Shown here piece after piece: positions 28,451 through 40,313 of a stretch of 64,000 nt of DNA. The notes under the pieces were generated by a model, which saw nothing but the letters and a program-made list of their open reading frames with translations, made no database searches and was not told the origin of the DNA. The stretch comes from Apostichopus japonicus. Taxonomy: Eukaryota; Echinodermata; Holothuroidea; Aspidochirotida; Stichopodidae. Position numbers and translations under genes: made by a program. The stretch's first letter is position 1; every line of letters starts with the position of its first letter. The stretch lies in NCBI RefSeq assembly GCF_037975245.1, contig NC_092570.1:12069001-12133000 (forward strand). The letters run 5' to 3'.

Positions 28451-28523
28451 CATTTTCATGCAATCTGGGATCATATTTTAGCAACAGCCTTCTCCATACA
28501 CTGCTTGCCAACCAAAAATGGTG
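28451..28523 (-). CDS. Candidate internal exon of the same minus-strand gene
   Basis: On the minus strand, ATGCAAG|CACCATTTTTGG to GAAAATG|GTATGT gives 24 codons plus one base (HHFWLASSVWRRLLLKYDPR and LHEN). It begins in phase 0, compatible with the donor at 29632, and ends in phase 1. The Trp- and Leu-rich peptide resembles the body of a folded domain, but I cannot name it. The weak point is the acceptor, which follows a G-rich stretch rather than a pyrimidine tract, so the left boundary may be wrong. Confidence 0.35.
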
Positions 28524-28980
28524 CTTGCATTATTGCCACCATGCCCCCTCCCCTCCCCACCCCACCCCACCCTGCACTAAAAAATTCTTATAAATCCCTA
28601 AAAAAACTCCTTTTCATACTAAAAGCTCTATCCAACACTAAGCCGGTTATACAATTGATGGATCTAATGATGTGAGTAAATACATGTACTTGCTCTTTGA
28701 AACCGAGTTCCACTTTCCTGAAAAAAGGCATGCCCCCCTCTTTGCCAGGCTAACACCAGCCTGCGCCCTTGAAATGTGGCTTTGGTAACCAGAGCCTGGC
28801 TTTTGAATTTTCTGTATACTATTTGTACATAGAGTTACACATTTTGGGGGGCGCTCTTCAAAAATACCATAGGTCCCCACAATGTGTGTTGAAAAATTTT
28901 CAAGAAAGAAGAAAAAATTAAAAAAAATTAAAAATCCTTATTTTCATCTAAAACATGCAAAATAAGTTTTTTATTAGCAA

Positions 28981-29017
28981 AACATTATGGGGACCTGATA
29001 CAGGTCCCCACAATGTT
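28981..29017. repeat. Short near-perfect hairpin, 17-bp arms
   Basis: AACATTATGGGGACCTG, then ATA, then CAGGTCCCCACAATGTT. The arms pair with a single mismatch. Related GTCCCC words follow at 29025 and 29060, so this may be the end of an old dispersed element. A shorter echo (GTCCCCACC, GTGGGGAC) lies at 37570-37600. Confidence 0.6.
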
Positions 29018-29631
29018 CACAGTCCCCATAGCGAAGGTGTGTTGTCACATGCGGGTCCCCGTAAACCACCTTACGCAAACACACCCACGCATGCACACAC
29101 ACTGAGCCTTCGGCATTGTAACCAAAAGGAAAGAATTTAGTGTCAAAATTTACCATCTTTGTTCATATCAGTGCTTTTCTGGGCAAATCCAATCCTTATG
29201 GCCCCAAATCAAAGGAAAAAAGTGCTGGAAGGAATTGCCTATGGCATACATAAAAATATATTTTGAGTGAAAGACTACTTAAGATGAAGTCAAATCCAGA
29301 CACCCAACCAGTGAACCACCATGTTCAATGTTAACATCACCACCTCATTCATCCTTCAACTGTTACATTTACAAATGCATACTGTATAGAGGCATGTGAC
29401 CAGTTAAAGGTCAGTAGTGGTCCTATTGGCCTCCAATTCAGCTTGCTAAAAATTGCAAGTTTTCAAAAGTATTTTCCTTGAGGCTCTGATCCTCCACATA
29501 ACCCTCCATTCAGGATTAAGGGTCTCAGTTTACATAACTATTTTGTGAGATTGATTTTGTGACTTGAACTACTTTCAATGTTTTGGCATACGTAATTCAT
29601 ATTTCGAAGCTGTCAAATCTAGTCCTCTTAC

Positions 29632-29757
29632 CTTCATTGTCAATACTGTCCGTTCCTGTCTCTGGACTCTCATTTCCTCCAGATTAGGGCAGGTCAATTC
29701 CAACTCTGCTTCATCAGGTATATTAAACAGTGCTTCATCTATCTGTACTGTATCCAT
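29632..29757 (-). CDS. Candidate first coding exon of an unrecognised minus-strand gene
   Basis: Read on the minus strand, an ATG at 29757-29755 opens 42 codons (MDTVQIDEALFNIPDEAELE and onward, ending LTMK) and meets a good donor, AAG|GTAAGA, in phase 0. Just upstream, GTTAG|GACATCATGG could be an acceptor placing the start near an exon edge, with a 5' UTR intron before it. The peptide is acidic, not repetitive, and looks like real coding sequence. I do not recognise the family. The gene would be divergent to POLD3, about 10.6 kb apart. The start is the first ATG after the proposed acceptor. Confidence 0.5.
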
Positions 29758-29759
29758 GA

Positions 29760-31185
29760 TGTCCTAACTCAAATTTCAATATTTCTAAACACTAATGCAA
29801 TACTGACCCAGAGCTGGTAAATTGAAACTCCACTCTAGACTTCATTGTCCCTAAAAATCTGACAAAGGAGAGCAAACAAAGAAAACAATAGGAATTATAG
29901 AAAAAAGCGACAAATAGTTTTCAACATCTTGTGTAACAGATTCAGTGACTATTACAAGCAGCTTTACTCATACATCCATCATTCAAAGGGCCCATACTTC
30001 AGCAATGTGAACAAGACACTTGATCACAAGAAAATGATTTGTAAGTTGTCATTACATGGATCAAATCAAACTAATTGTGAGAACTTTTAACACAAACATA
30101 GTTTCACCATGTAAATATAGAAATAGGTAATAGATATGCACATAAGAACAGTGCATTGTGATGTATATACGGATGTTGAGAGCAATTAAATCAATTGCTT
30201 TAAGTGTTACTGTAAATCACAATTAACACATATTTGTATCATGTCTGCTAGACTGTCTACTAATGGTATCTGACAATTTTGAAATGCAAATATGATGACA
30301 TCTAGCCAAGAGACTCTTTCGGTTACCATCTCACGGGTTGCATTGAAATCCATATTGTGGACAATTTACCGGTACTTAATTTATCCTGGTTATGTGCCTG
30401 GGCATGGGAAGTACTTATCTTTGTGGCTTTTGATGTCACAGAGTCAAAGTTCTAATAACAAAAAATTTGCATTTTGGCCATTACGTGAATACCAAATGGA
30501 CAATATGCCAAAAACATCCAAACCATGTAGGATATCAGACTTTACAGTGCATAATAAATGTTAAATGCTAAAGGTCTCATGATCAATGGAAGTCAAAGTT
30601 CAAACTTGGCCAAATTTGTGTCAGAATGTGTACTGCAACATCCTTCCAAACCTTCCCCAAAATCCCAATAGACTTCAACCTTGGTCAGTAGTATGTGCCA
30701 AGGCATAAGATATAGTAATCTATGTCAAATCATAAGGTACACAAGGTCAATAACCAAAACAGACAGAGCATTTTGGTGATTACGAATGTACCAAAAAAAG
30801 AAACTGTATACATAGGATATCATACTTCAATTTACAGTCACTAATTAATGTAAACTGCCAAATGTAATGCAATTAATGGAGGTACAAGGAAAGTGTCATG
30901 TTCATGTAATAAGTAAAGCCATTTCTTAGGTCATGAGATCAATAAAGTTGAACCAGACAACAAAACTGCAGTGTGGTTTCAATGATGCTACATGAATAAT
31001 ATTCTAAGAATGTGACACACTAGGCTGTAGGGTATAGCCAGATGAACAATTTACTTCAATCTTAGTAGTTTAGCAAAAAGTATTGAGATATGACAAACAA
31101 TATTCACATTGGCAGCATACAGATTGATCTCTACCAAATGACAACAGGCTTCTTCTACTCAATGTGGTACACTTACAAGCAGTAC
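29760..31185. other. Non-coding stretch with a diverged internal duplication
   Basis: No convincing exon was found. Two halves share words: GTAGGATATCAGACTTTACAG near 30526 and ATAGGATATCATACTTCA near 30813, both preceded by a TTTGG(C/T)-type segment with AATACCAAA or ATGTACCAAA. This suggests an old tandem or dispersed repeat of roughly 290-360 bp. A 90-codon frame at 30292-30564 lies inside it and is probably chance. Confidence 0.45.
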
Positions 31186-31189
31186 AACT

Positions 31190-31800
31190 AGGCAACAGTT
31201 GCTTTTCCTAAACGGCACCTGGTCATTTCCCCAATGTTACGACATCCAAACTTGAAGTTTTTTTGGGGGGGCACTAAATCTCGGCAACTGCAAAATACGA
31301 CAGAAACTTCAACAATGGAAGCAAACATATAATACTGATTATTCACAATGATATCATTCATTCCAATACATTGCACACGTACAAACAGTACAAACAATAC
31401 GTTTCCTTACACAACTTTGTACACAGGCGTGTATGTAGCTACGTAAGTTAGCAACACAGTTAAGTCAAAATAGATTTTGTCAAGACTTCTTGATTCATAT
31501 CTACAGATGTCCTTAAGCTTATTTCCAATTGCCAACAGCCTCTCCTACTCTAATGAGGCTTAACCGAACATGTTATCTAGTAGGCTGGTCTGTGGGAGAT
31601 ACAGTAGATCATCAAACAAGGTTTCCACAATTTGACCCCTGGTGACTCCAAAAGACATTTGACCTCCACAAAAAAACCAATATGCTTCTTGAACTCAACA
31701 TGTCACAACTATGTACTACATGTCAGATTGGTCCAAGCTTCTCTTCTTGAGATATCCTGTTTACAAGCAAGGCGTTACACACACAGACACAGACACACGC
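31190..31800. repeat. Dispersed repeat, copy related to 63.0-63.5 kb
   Basis: It shares ordered blocks with 63010-63490: GGCAACAGTT, CCTGGTCA(A/T)TTCCCCAA, AATTTCCAA.TGCCAACAGC-like words, GTGGGAGATAC.GTAGAT, AAGGTTTCCACA, CTGGTGACTCCAAA and GTCACAAC. The end, ATATCTCAAGAAGAGAAGCTT read on the minus strand, is the motif of the ~120-bp tandem repeats at 61.7-62.1 kb. A CA-rich microsatellite (31775-31806) follows. No coding signal. Confidence 0.7.
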
Positions 31801-32745
31801 ACACATACGCCTGCATGACTACAAAGGTTACGATTATCATCGAAACCAAAAAAGTCTCCTGCAAAGTTGAAACCAGACAGCTTAAGTACTTCAACTTGGT
31901 GGGTGTGTGATGGCTCAGGAGTGATGACCACAGTTTCGATGAATTCTGCAACTCCATGGATTGCCTATTTGTTGCTATTTTTGTTACCCTAGCCTACCAT
32001 AAGCTAGGATATACATTTAAGCACATATTTCAATGGATTTGCTCAATCATTACTCCTGAAGCTTGAACAAGCCTAGTGAATCATAATATATATCAAAGGC
32101 AAAAATGAAGGTTTCACTGACTGGAAGTCACTTTCTGTGAGAAATTGCTCCTAGTGAGTGTAATATATATTATGTTATAACATTGAAGGTTCCAAATACA
32201 TTCACTTTAATTCTTTGGTGTCAGAAAATAGCAGTTTGCAAAATATGGTCACCTTTGGTAACACTGCTGGGAAATCTATGGATTCACTAATTGGGTGATT
32301 GAAGTACACCTCTATATTGTAGGTAGTCTTGCAAAGTATTGAGACTTATTGTTGAGGAACTAGGGCTATTACAGGCCTGTCCTATGTACAGTCCTTTGTA
32401 AATCTGTGTACTCCTATAATTGTATGTAATCCAATGTTATTTCTATCCCTATGTGTATTGTATCATACAGCAGTAATCTGTATATTAAACTGGGCAGTAA
32501 GCTTATATTCCAGGGAAGTACAGCCCAAACACATCCCTAGTATTTTTATTGTATTAAGGTACTTTCGGGTGACCAGATGTGTCGTGAGTGTGTCTGTGTG
32601 TATATGTAGAGGATATAATACAGTTAGAGCACAGACCATCAGACTGTCTTTGTCCTTTCTGGTGTCCTGGTGTAATTTGCAGAATGAGCAAATGTTAAGT
32701 TCTCAAGTACGTGTGGATATCCAGTGCCATCAAGTTTCTCTTTAA

Positions 32746-33109
32746 AGGCATTGAAGACTCGCCCCAAACTGCGTGCCGCCATCTGAAAAAGTTAACTTCC
32801 TGTTGCTTGCAAGTGACGTTTTGTTCGTGTCGCTACAAAATGCAGACAGTAATGAAACGTGATACCTTATCTTTAGCTGGACTTGAGATATCCATCGCTG
32901 TATCGTTTGTACACTGTGCTGTGGGTATTGACCACAGCTGTATGTACTGACTGTACAGTGTACACTAGTGTCTAATTACCGAAGGTAGCAAGCTGTGTGT
33001 GCATTTTCTAGGATCGATAGTGGTGTCTTACACTTCTGTTACACCTCATTCGAAACTAGGTCAGATTACCGGCATCAGATGTTTCTTTTTGCGTGAGTCT
33101 TCACACCCT
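32746..33109 (+). mobile_element. MITE with TTAA target duplication, copy 1 (364 bp)
   Basis: TTAA at 32742-32745 and 33110-33113 flanks it. The ends are AGGCATTGAAGACTCGCC and, on the other strand, AGGGTGTGAAGACTCACG: terminal inverted repeats sharing TGAAGACTC. A near-identical copy lies in the opposite orientation at 39297-39658. TTAA duplication is typical of piggyBac-type transposition, although other families can also target TTAA. No transposase is present. Confidence 0.8.
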
Positions 33110-33113
33110 TTAA

Positions 33114-34055
33114 TATTTTGTTATGCTATTCAGTTTTACTATATTGTGGTCTAAGGGGAAAGGAATCTTCCAAGATTGAAACCAAGATGAATTAGTGTAT
33201 GATGTGAATTACAAACTTGTCTCGTATAATAATAAAGAAAAGAGCATAGAAGCATATCTTAATTGGTGTCTATACAGTGTACATATGAACAGCACATGCA
33301 AAAACAATGTTGCCTGTTCCATAGTACTATAGTTTCAATTGTTAATGTTAAATGTCGTGATGATTAAATGGGCTTTTCATGGCCGTATGCTACCTTCGGA
33401 CTAGCCTACTAGTACCGGAACTTAGGCTAGGCCTTACGTTTACGGCATACTGTACCTCTAATAGTAATACAGAGATCGGATCTTGGTTGTTTCAAGAAAT
33501 TTTGGCTGTCGAAAGATCAATGCCTCAGTTTGGAAAGGTAGAACATAATCTATACAATCAATTGGATTGGCAAACTTAAACAAAACGACGATTCTAAAAC
33601 ACGATATACCAAAGCAAACAGTGAAGCCTCGCATGTACGATCCGAAACTTGATGCTTTTCTTTTCTTTTTGTTTACGGTTGCCAGACCACCAATCAACGG
33701 ATGCCTCTAAATTTAAAACACTCGAGTATTTCTTGACCTGTCGTGTGGTCTAGAATATAGTTGGGTAACCATTGAGTACTTTATTTTATGCTTACAATTT
33801 ATATTCGTTTGAATCTATTTTACGCTTTATCGAAACGGCCCGTACTTGTATAGAGAAATTAAACCGGTTATAATTCATGATCACTCCCTATCTTAGTCGT
33901 CTTTCATCTTGCGTTAAAAGGGCGTACAATCTGTCATATTTGTTGTATCAATATCAGATGCTTCCCGGCGTCCGTAATATTTACACCGTAATCAGTGATT
34001 TATTATCTAGACTTCTACACGAGAAAGAGATCCCTAACACATAAAAAGAAACAGG
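33114..34055. other. Unannotated intergenic sequence
   Basis: I see no repeat family, RNA gene or splice-supported exon here. Several short frames occur on both strands but have no supporting signals. Confidence 0.4.
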
Positions 34056-34059
34056 AAAA

Positions 34060-34800
34060 TGGGAGGGGGCTATAGCGCTTACGAGGGCTAAATCTCTTCG
34101 AAGACGACTTAGTCCGAATTCTGTATTGCGTTAGTATGGCAGTCCGTGATCACTCAGAGGTGGACAAAGTTCCCGCCCCCACGGATAAACGCGACGCCCT
34201 GTCGCTCCCAAATTCATACATCATGAAGAAGGTGTATACGAAATTTATCACAACCCCCCTTACCGGGCTAATTCCCTTGTTTAATAGGTAAAAGGGGCTC
34301 GTCAAGCAAGTCAACTTTGCCAATTTTACACCCATTGACTTTGCACGTAAAATGATTTTCTAAAAAATAAGTCAGTGATCACTGAGAGGTTGACAAATTT
34401 CCCGCCCTACGGATAAACGCGACATCCTGTCCCTCTCAAATACATACAATGTTTAGAGGGTGTATACGAAACTTATTACAACCCCCCTCACCGGGCTAAT
34501 TCCCTTGTTTTATAGGGGCAAGGGGTCGTCAAGCTTAGTCAAACTAAGTCCGTGATCACTGAGAGGTTGACAAAGTGCCTGACCCCCACGGGAAAACGCG
34601 ACGCCCTGTCGCCCCCAAATTCATGCAACGTTTAGAGGGTGTATACGAAATTTATCGCAACCCCCCCCCCCCCACCCCCACAGGGCTAATTTCCCTTGTT
34701 TTGCAGGGGCAAGGGGTCGTCAAGCTAAGTCAAACTAAGTCCGTGATCATTGAGAGGTTAACAAAGCCCCCCCCCCCCCACGGTAAACCTATTCTGATAT
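34060..34800 (+). repeat. Dispersed repeat with internal ~180-230-bp tandem units
   Basis: The phrase AGTCCGTGATCACTGAGAGG, or a variant, recurs near 34141, 34370, 34550 and 34738. Each copy is followed by GATAAACGCGAC, a CACAACCCCCCT run, GGGCTAATTCCCTTGTTTT and GGGGTCGTCAAGC. Upstream, GGGGGCTATAGCGCT marks the start. A single-unit relative lies inverted at 38260-38640. Short frames across the units are by-products. Confidence 0.8.
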
Positions 34801-35224
34801 CATGCTGCATTTGAACTGCAGAGAGCCGCAGGGCAAGAAGGTCTACCTTTTGTTCGTTAAGATTTACATTGTATATTTCTTGACTCTATCATTGCTTGTT
34901 TATTGTAACGTCAATTGTAAACCTTCAAAGTTTGCCGATTTGTTTTAGTAATACTTCTATGGTTGAAAGTATTATAAATATGTAATAAAATATGTAAAAG
35001 TAAGTTTTGCTTTTGCTCTTCCACATTCAGTTCAATAACTTTATCAGTCTTGAATTGGGAGAAATTGTATATTTACTCCAACTCTCACCGTCAAAGTTGT
35101 TGAAAAAACAAACGTTCTTAGGGAACGAAATTCAATCGGTTGGTTCCCCATGAAAAAAAATTGAAAGCTGTGAAATCATTTTACTATTTCATTATAATTT
35201 TATCCGATTGTTCAAATTGTATGT
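34801..35224. other. Unannotated intergenic sequence
   Basis: AT-rich; no feature supported. Confidence 0.4.
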
Positions 35225-35232
35225 GATTTAAC

Positions 35233-35526
35233 CAGGCGCGTAGCCAAGGGGGCGAAGGGGCGACCGCCCCCCCTCCCCCTTTAAGCATATTTTTTTGTAT
35301 GTTTTTTTTATATCGCTAGTAATTTCAAGCTTAGATGCAACTTTCAAGGCCTGGGAAGTGCCATTTCCAGCGATCTGGGAGGCATTTTCAGCCAAAATTT
35401 CCTTGTACGCGTAGCGCCAACCTATGGTGGCGCTACGCTTAGATTGTTTTCAATGCAGAATTTACGGCTCTGATAGTTTGCCTACAGGTTCGTCCCTCCC
35501 TTGGCAAATTCCTGGCTACGCGCCTG
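35233..35526. mobile_element. hAT-type MITE (294 bp) with perfect 8-bp target duplication
   Basis: GATTTAAC occurs at 35225-35232 and 35527-35534. The ends CAGGCGCGTAGCCA and, on the other strand, CAGGCGCGTAGCCA are perfect 14-bp inverted repeats. The middle, about 35330-35455, matches in reverse orientation the stretch at 20130-20250 of the larger hAT element, including a hairpin AGCGCCA...TGGCGCT. It has no coding capacity and is a miniature derivative. Confidence 0.88.
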
Positions 35527-35534
35527 GATTTAAC

Positions 35535-38255
35535 ATGATTTCTTAGTAACAAATAAAAATGATTTGGAATAATTCGGTTATGTATTTTCACAGGTTACTA
35601 GTTTGTTGTTATATATACGTTCAATGTGATTACAAACTTGAACCTAACTAAAAACATATTCTTTGCGATTATTTAGTCTGCAATAATAAGTGTAAAACTT
35701 CTTATGTGTAATAAGGAAATTGTATCGATGTATTTCACCTTACTCCAGCCAAATAAATTCCTTATTTTGAAAGAAAGAATTGTTTCTTCAATCACGAATC
35801 TCTTCAACCAGAAGGAAAGAAGCAGGTTAACGACAGTTCCAAAAGAGATGTTCAAACTCTCAACTTCGATTATACAGCGCAAACTAGAATATTGTATGCA
35901 AATTAATATATAAGCGGCCAAAGGGGTTGTGTATATCCAGCAGATACAAATTAAAACGGCGAATTTACTGAAGCTTGTCCATATACTTGGCAGTCATCCA
36001 GTACACATGCCAAGCCCAACCCCCTTACCACCACTTCATACATGCTTTTAGTAATTTGCCTATTCTTTACGCATATATATCATTGTTTTCATTTGCATTT
36101 TACTTTTAACTAGTAAGATTATTCAGATTCTCAAAAATGAAATCAAAACGCGTAAATATTGATCATCTTTTCATAATGATGTTGACCCTCTCCAACCGAG
36201 CCCCTGTGCATTTAACAACCTATTTGTCAACAGTGCCTAGAATGCTTTATGTCCCAAACAACATTATTGTAATTACAACGATATTGTAATGTCAACCAAC
36301 ATAACCTCGGAGAGTAGAGACATGCTTAAATTTCTTTTCAATCTTAAACGGTTTAGTCTACTAATAAACCAATGACAATTGTGGTTTTAATATCTTCATG
36401 TTCATAAAAAGTTGCACGCAGCCGTATTGCTATTCACTAAAATCAGTAAACGGATTAGCTTCAATTTAAGTTGGTAAGGGCAGCTTCATTGATTGATACA
36501 AAGACTCAATTGATATGGTTTTATCGGTCAAATGGAAGGTTGTCATTGTATTTGGTTTACAGCCCAGTCATCCAGCTGAAATAAACTAGAGAAACTTGAT
36601 GTATGGATGCCCTGTATGTTCATAGTTGTTTGCCCGTAATTATATATTTGCTGTTGAATAATGTTTGCTATGGCTCGTTTTATGTTGTGGTTTTTTTGCA
36701 CTCTATATATTACCTTTCTGTATAGAAAATGCTGTTCGCAAGAACCAGTATCTCGAATAGCCAATTGATAATCTTCCTCCTTAATGTTTATGGTTGTACA
36801 TACAATTAAAGAAACAAAACATAATAATAACACTCCAGTTTGTGAAGAGTCCCTGTGAACCATATTTCAACGGAGCTCAATCCAGTTATGTTCATTTATT
36901 ATTCATATCAAATAAAAACATGTTTAGGTTTGCTTCGTCAAACCCTTCACCAAAGAGAGTAATGCAAATGGAAACACTTTTCAGAGGATGAAGCACGTTT
37001 TAGTCGCAGAAACGATGTCAACTCATCTTCTCATCGGTTATAGTAACGTGTGCTTGAGAGACATAAACCTCAGTTGTTAATGTTAGCCTTCTAGTTGATC
37101 AAAATTATCATTGATATTCAGGAACATTAAGTCAGATGTCACCTAGGGGTCATCCGTTCAATTTTGATGAAAATTTTGTTTCGATATACGAAAGAGGGTT
37201 ATATTCTGTAAGCATTCTTGTGAAACTTGAATGAAATTATATGTTTCGTTTTCGAGAGACGGGCAGCTTAAGTTGTTTCCTACAGTACAGTACCCAAAAG
37301 TGAACTTGAAGCATCCAGGTGCGATTTCAACGATATACATTGACAAATAAATGTTCTGTTTTTCTCTCAAATTTGTACCTTATATTTCCACTATATGATA
37401 TGATGTATTCATATTGTGAAATCATCACTGTCAACATGTTCAATTCACCTTCAGGTAAACAACTATTGCTGAACTATTTATTTTATTTTGTGTGCCTATG
37501 GTAACTCAATACATGGGAATTTGACATGCAGCGTTTGGTCAAGACAAATTGGTGGGACATGGTATATTATGTCCCCACCACGGAAAAAGTTGTGGGGACG
37601 CGTCCCGCTGTCTCCACCAGGATCTGCGCCCATGCCATAGCCTATGTTTTATTCTCAGTTTATGTATCTTCTTTGATGTTTTGAACACATCCGGTTTTTC
37701 TTTATGTTTCCCCAGCAATTTTCTATATTAATTCGATCTGAATGTACCTTCACAGCTGGCATAAATATCGATCAAGGGTAACTGAAGTGCCCTAATACAT
37801 TCTTCTAACTTCAAACATGATTATCTGAAAGTCTAAAAAAAAAAGGTTCACGGGAGTTGCCTCAATTCATATTCGTTCCATGTACAATTTAAGGTTGCAA
37901 CTGCTAATTGCTACCTGCACAACAGTATAAAGATGTAAGACATGTATGTTCAACATTTTAAGGCGCATAAAGTCCATTTCAGTCCGCTTAGTTATTTGAA
38001 TAGACATCTGAATTTTGCAAAGTATTACTAAATACTATGTTGCAAACTTCAGAGTACCACAATTGTGCATGGACAAAAAAAAATCAACATGATTGGGTAT
38101 CCCTACCCTATAGACGACCCGAACAAATAATCTAAGATCCGTCCCAATGTATTCTGTCACCTGAACAATTACTTTCCTCCAAACGTTCCAAAACTGTCAT
38201 ATATTCCACCTTATAGTCACACTGTTTTGTCTAAAGTCTCACTGATGTGGGTTTT
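35535..38255. other. Intergenic sequence without a supported gene
   Basis: AT-rich. I found no splice-supported exon, RNA gene or clear repeat, apart from a short GTCCCC-rich fragment at 37565-37625 (GTCCCCACC, GTGGGGAC) that looks like transposon debris. Frames up to 106 codons (36543-36863, minus) have no recognisable product. Confidence 0.4.
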
Positions 38256-38259
38256 GCGT

Positions 38260-38640
38260 TGTTTATGAGGGGGGTGGGGGGAGGGTTGGGTTGAGAATTT
38301 GTTTTACCTCTCAGTGATCACGGATCAAAGTTGACTTGCTTGACGACCCCTTGCCCATATAAAACAAGGGAATTAGCCCGGTGAGGGGGGGGGGGGGGGT
38401 TGTAATCAGTTTCGTATGCACCCTCTTCATGTTGTATGAATTTGGGAGCGACAGGATGTCGCGTTTTCCCGTAGGGGGGAAATTTGTCAACCTCTCAGTG
38501 ATCATGGACTTAGTTTTTCTTAAATTAGTTATACGTGCAGAGTCATTGAGAGATTTTGGACTTAGTCGAGATTTGTGTATTACTGCTTGAGATTTATCCT
38601 CTGTTAGCGCTATAGCCCCTACTGAGGAAAATAGGGACTT
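38260..38640 (-). repeat. Inverted relative of the 34.06-34.80 kb repeat
   Basis: Read on the minus strand it gives GGGGCTATAGCGCTAAC, then CATGATCACTGAGAGGTTGA, GAAAACGCGACATCCTG, a C-run, GGGCTAATTCCCTTGTTTTA and GGGGTCGTCAAGCAAGTC. The order is the same as at 34 kb with one unit instead of several. The G-run at about 38385-38399 is a long homopolymer. Confidence 0.8.
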
Positions 38641-38644
38641 TTTG

Positions 38645-39292
38645 AGGTTTACACATCACATTAATGGTGGAATTTAAATGCGTATTTACATCTTTTATAT
38701 CGATAGATAGGTAAGAAAGTTAGAATTACAAATTTGAAGGCCCCAGGAGCTGGCTTCGGGCTAGTTTACTGGCTAAATGTCAGTGGATTTTGCCGTTAAA
38801 GATCTGCTTTATTGGCTATACCTAGGAAAGATTTGTGATTACGTTATCGACCTGCCACGGTCGTAAATCGACCTTAGGTTTTACAATTAGCCTGCATAGC
38901 TTCTTAACACCATTAGGCTCTTTGTGTAAACACTGTGTGGAAATAGGTTCATGTCAACAGTGCAGTTAATCATACAGCGTGCACACAAAGACCCTCATGC
39001 AAGAAAAAAATATGTGGCAGGCGTTGCAGACTAATTGGTAATAGGAGGTCATTTTACGACCAAGGCAGGTTGATTACGTAATCTCAAGAAACTTTTCCAT
39101 GATAGCGTGCTATAGTTGAAGTCTATACAGCAGACCATTAACCTGCAGTAAAAGAAAAGGCACTGGTACAATTACTAAGTCGGCTGAAAATCGTCAGTGA
39201 AAGACGCGTACCCAGTAACTGAAACCCAGTAACTGCCTTTTATCAGCAAATATTATTGGGCTGCTCGATATATGATGTAATTGAATATGGCA
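38645..39292. other. Unannotated intergenic sequence
   Basis: No gene, RNA or repeat could be supported. Confidence 0.4.
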
Positions 39293-39296
39293 TTAA

Positions 39297-39658
39297 AGGG
39301 TGTGAAGACTCGCACAAAAAGAAACATCTAATGCCGGTAATCTGACCTAGTTTCGAATGAGGTGTAACAGAAGTGTTAGACACCACCATCGATCCCAGAA
39401 AATGCACACACAGCTTGCTACCTTCGGTAATTAGACACTAGTGTACAGTCAGTACATACAGCTGCGGTCAATACCCACATCACAGTGTACAAACGATACA
39501 GCGATGGACATCCCAGGTCCAGCTAAAGATAACAAGGTATCACGTTTCATTCAAACTGTCTGCATTTTGTAGCCACAAGCAGAAAACTTCACTTGCAATC
39601 AACGGAAAGTTAACTTATTCAGAGCGCGGCACGCAGTTTGGGCGAGTCTTCAATGCCT
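39297..39658 (-). mobile_element. MITE with TTAA target duplication, copy 2 (362 bp, inverted)
   Basis: TTAA at 39293-39296 and 39659-39662. The ends are AGGGTGTGAAGACTCGCA and, on the other strand, AGGCATTGAAGACTCGCC. The body is the reverse complement of 32746-33109 with scattered substitutions, so the two are separate insertions or the arms of an inverted duplication. Confidence 0.8.
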
Positions 39659-39838
39659 TTAAACTTCTTGAGTAAGTTCAAGTTTGGGGAACTCTCATGT
39701 CATCACATATGTTACGGCGTTTCAAAGGAATTTCTAAGGACGAATATTTCATTTATTGTAGAATATAATTAATCCATGACATATTATTATTCCTGCACAC
39801 TTACCTCTAGTTTAGCATTAGCTCTGCAGAGCCACAAG

Positions 39839-39990
39839 CAGGGGCGGGATTTGACGGTGTGAATGGTGGGGTCACAAATATGGGGAGCAGTCTAAGTGGA
39901 GGGGTCACCCTCCCCTTTTATATTTTTTGGTTTTTTTTTATAAAGCCCATATGATGTGGTGCAATATTTATATGTTATCTCATATCTGCC
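39839..39990. mobile_element. Possible fragment of a hAT-type element
   Basis: CAGGGGCGGGATTTGACGG resembles a hAT terminus. It is followed by TCTAAGTGGAGGGGTCACC, a CTCCCCTTTT tract and TGATGTGGTGCAATAT, an order similar to the right part of the 20001-21242 element. I found no matching far end or target duplication. Confidence 0.35.
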
Positions 39991-40313
39991 AGTACTAGTT
40001 GTGTATTTGAAATGTAATTATGCTATCTGCATAAAAGTGTTGCCAGATTTATGAAGCGACGTAAAAGTAACAAATGGATTTATATAAGAATCGTCGCAAT
40101 GTGTCGATCTTGTTCATGGCCAGTGCAAAGACATTATGAATAAGTATAAAAGTATCGCAGAGATGTCAGTATTACTGTGGAATAACCAACCAAATTACCT
40201 ATACGTATTCTACTTAAACTATGTATTATAATTTTCCAGTCTCATTTATAAGCGATATTTTCTTTTCTTTCCGTCTAGCTACAATCTTTGCATGAACTTG
40301 CGCCACAGTATGT

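Noticed and set aside
30292-30564. 90-codon plus-strand frame
   Set aside because: It lies within a diverged duplicated repeat, with no recognisable domain and no splice or promoter support.
36543-36863. 106-codon minus-strand frame
   Set aside because: The peptide starts with a hydrophobic stretch but shows no family signature, and length alone is not enough in AT-rich DNA.
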